A stretch of 64,000 nucleotides of DNA from Novosphingobium endophyticum (GTDB lineage: Bacteria; Pseudomonadota; Alphaproteobacteria; Sphingomonadales; Sphingomonadaceae), in contig NZ_BMHK01000016.1 of assembly GCF_014640675.1 (NCBI RefSeq), positions 1 to 64,000 on the forward strand. Reading direction: 5' to 3'. A model generated the notes under the pieces. It was not told the origin of the DNA and made no database searches. It saw only the letters and a list, made by a program, of their open reading frames with translations. The position numbers were made by a program, and so were the translations under genes. This document shows positions 62,591 to 64,000 of the stretch, one piece after another (positions within the stretch are counted from its first letter, which is position 1; the number at the start of each line of letters is the position of its first letter).

Positions 62591-62746
62591 GAACTCCAGT
62601 CCCTCCCTGTTCGCGCAAAAGTCGGATCGATTCGACTATCGACCGCGATCCGCGGCATTGCCAAGATGACGAATGCCATCTGGCGAGCTTTCATTCTATA
62701 GGGTACCGAGGTTTCAATTCATAGCATGACAACGGGGACATAGATC

Positions 62747-64000
62747 ATGGCGGAAACGACGGGGCGAGAAGGCGCGAAGCAGGGCGGCAGCGTGTCCGGG
62801 GCAAGTGACAAGGCTGCGGCGACAAAGCCAGGGACCGTTGCTGCCTCCGAGCAGCCCGGCGGTTCCAAATCCGCCAAGCCGCCGCGCGCAGTAGCCGGAG
62901 CCGCCACCCGAAAGTCCTCGACCAGGCCGGCAGCCGCGAAGAACACGGCGAAGAAGCAGCCCGCCCCTGCCGCGAGAGCGAAGGAGGCGGCCAAGCCGGC
63001 GGCCGCGAAGGACACGGCGAAGGCGAAACAGCCCGCCGCTGCAGCCGCGAAAGCGAAGGGTTCGGCCAAGCCGGCAGCGAAAGCGAAGCCGGCAACCAGA
63101 TCCGTTGCGAAACGCAAGAGTTCGGCCAATCCCGTCGCTCCAGAGGGAGGCATGCGGGACAAGCCGGCCGCTACCGCGTCAGCGCCTCGATCCGCGAAAG
63201 CCGTGGCAAAAGCCCCGAAAGGCGGGAGCACGCCCAAGGGCGGCAAGTTCGGTCTCGACAAGGTGGGCGCGAACTTGCTCGACCCGATGACTTACGTGAA
63301 CGCCTATACCGGGATGGCCAGCAAGGTGCTGACCAACTTGGTCCCCGGCGTCGAGATTTCGCACACCGACGTGATCGAGCAGATCCGCCAAGGGCCGCAA
63401 GGCCCCGATGTGATCGCGGCCTTCGATTTCGACGGGACGCTGATTGGTGGTTACAGCGGCAGCATGCTCTTCAACGAGCGCAAGAAGCGCAAGGAAGTCT
63501 CCAAGGAGGAGATGACCGAATCGATCACCATCATGTTCAAGACGATGGCCAAGATGGTCGAGGCGAACGAAATGGTCGCTCATGCCTTTTCGAAGTGGGA
63601 GGGCAAGAGCGAGGCCGATATGGAAGAGCTCGGTGGGCTCATTTACGAGAATACCATCCAGGACGCCATCTTCCCCGAAATGCGCGAGATCCTGCAGGCG
63701 CACCGGGATGCCGGGCACACCATCGTCGTGGCCACCTCGGCGAGCCGGTATCAGGCGGAGCATGCCGTCAAGGCGCTGGGCATCGAGCATCTCCTGTGCT
63801 CCGAACTTGAGGTCAAGGAGGGCAAGCTGACTGGCAAGCTGGCCGGGCAAACCCTGTTCGGCGAGGGCAAGGCCGCCGCCATCAAGGCCTTCGTCGAGGG
63901 GAGAGCCTGCGCGATGGCGAACACCCATTTCTATGCCGACGGTTCGGAGGAAGTGGGGCTGATGGAACTGGTCGGTTCACCGCGCCCCGTAAACCCGCGA
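62747..64000 (+). CDS. HAD-IB phosphatase with long basic N-terminal tail (partial, cut by right edge)
   Basis: Starts at ATG 62747 and remains open to the window end (418 residues seen). Residues 1-165 are Ala/Lys/Pro-rich, histone H1-like, with repeats such as AKPAAAKDTAKAKQPA. From residue 166 (GKFGLDKVGANLLDPMTYVN) comes a HAD-IB phosphatase like SerB2/PlsC-linked proteins: AAFDFDGTLIGGYSG near 225, TIVVATSASRYQAEHAVKAL near 325 and FYADGSEEVGLMELVG near the end. In actinobacteria and some proteobacteria this HAD-IB domain is fused to a PlsC acyltransferase, so one may follow. It is divergent from the WS/DGAT gene with a similar tail. Confidence 0.8.
   Translation, partial: MAETTGREGAKQGGSVSGASDKAAATKPGTVAASEQPGGSKSAKPPRAVAGAATRKSSTRPAAAKNTAKKQPAPAARAKEAAKPAAAKDTAKAKQPAAAAAKAKGSAKPAAKAKPATRSVAKRKSSANPVAPEGGMRDKPAATASAPRSAKAVAKAPKGGSTPKGGKFGLDKVGANLLDPMTYVNAYTGMASKVLTNLVPGVEISHTDVIEQIRQGPQGPDVIAAFDFDGTLIGGYSGSMLFNERKKRKEVSKEEMTESITIMFKTMAKMVEANEMVAHAFSKWEGKSEADMEELGGLIYENTIQDAIFPEMREILQAHRDAGHTIVVATSASRYQAEHAVKALGIEHLLCSELEVKEGKLTGKLAGQTLFGEGKAAAIKAFVEGRACAMANTHFYADGSEEVGLMELVGSPRPVNPR

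Noticed and set aside
62719-63261. 180-codon minus-strand ORF opposite the HAD-IB tail
   Set aside because: Complement of the Ala/Lys/Pro-rich coding repeats, giving an Ala/Phe/Gly-rich translation; the plus frame leads into an intact HAD domain.
1-64000. Mobile element or genomic island boundary
   Set aside because: No transposase, integrase, terminal inverted repeat pair or direct repeat at the tRNA-Arg gene was seen, and codon use looked uniform; this could not be checked by computation here.

Overview
The window looks like chromosomal DNA from a GC-rich alphaproteobacterium of the order Sphingomonadales (Novosphingobium/Sphingobium/Erythrobacter-like). Pointers are a beta-cyclic carotenoid operon (crtY, crtI, crtB), a large TonB-dependent receptor, an RNase E with an acidic/arginine-rich insert in its S1 region and a long Lys/Arg tail, many acyl-CoA catabolism genes under AraC/MarR regulators, and sparse classical promoters. 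I saw no transposase, integrase, phage gene, plasmid origin or CRISPR array. Genus-level placement is inference.

Layout. 0-7.6 kb: a partial gene at the left edge behind a long untranslated stretch, then rne (minus), and a cell-wall pair (N-acetylmuramoyl-alanine amidase and penicillin-binding protein 1A). 7.6-18.8 kb: an acyl-CoA catabolic block with an acyl-CoA ligase, a secreted esterase, a MarR regulator whose tandem palindromes overlap its own promoter and start codon, an APH-like kinase overlapping an acyl-CoA dehydrogenase, an SDR, a quinone-reductase-like MDR, two AraC regulators around a long crotonase, and a small EthD-like protein. 18.9-23.1 kb: a LytTR membrane regulator, then a beta-propeller-like lipoprotein and a GH79-like glycoside hydrolase lipoprotein. 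23.3-28.9 kb: a trehalose operon (otsB, GH15, otsA) divergent from a mechanosensitive channel. 29.0-32.7 kb: GDP-mannose genes (mannose-1-phosphate guanylyltransferase and a eukaryotic-PMM-like HAD protein), a membrane protein, dps and 6-phosphogluconolactonase. 32.8-36.9 kb: two small envelope proteins, a NUDIX hydrolase, dinB, an MFS exporter and a 50-residue membrane protein. 37.2-41.6 kb: crtY-crtI-LOG-crtB. 41.7-54.9 kb: GNAT, MipA/OmpV porin, typA, TonB receptor, RDD protein, the YbbA/YbbP transporter divergent from a TesA-like esterase, recF, a queuosine-precursor transporter and tRNA-Arg(UCU).

55-64 kb is the most unusual part. It looks like a storage-granule locus: a single protein joining a hemerythrin domain, a phasin-like helical domain and an HSL-type alpha/beta hydrolase; a phasin preceded by two CTGC-N3-GCA elements resembling PhaR operators; an SDR sharing that control region; a membrane-anchored hydrolase; a wax ester synthase/diacylglycerol acyltransferase with a basic Ala/Lys C-terminal tail; and, cut by the right edge, a HAD-IB phosphatase with a 165-residue Ala/Lys/Pro-rich N-terminal tail. 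Together these suggest coupled polyhydroxyalkanoate and neutral-lipid storage, with a candidate iron- or oxygen-sensing granule hydrolase.

Candidate stress promoters resembling EcfG sites (GGAAC-N16-CGTT) lie before dps, the 50-residue membrane protein and the lipoprotein/GH79 pair, so a general-stress theme may link several of these genes.
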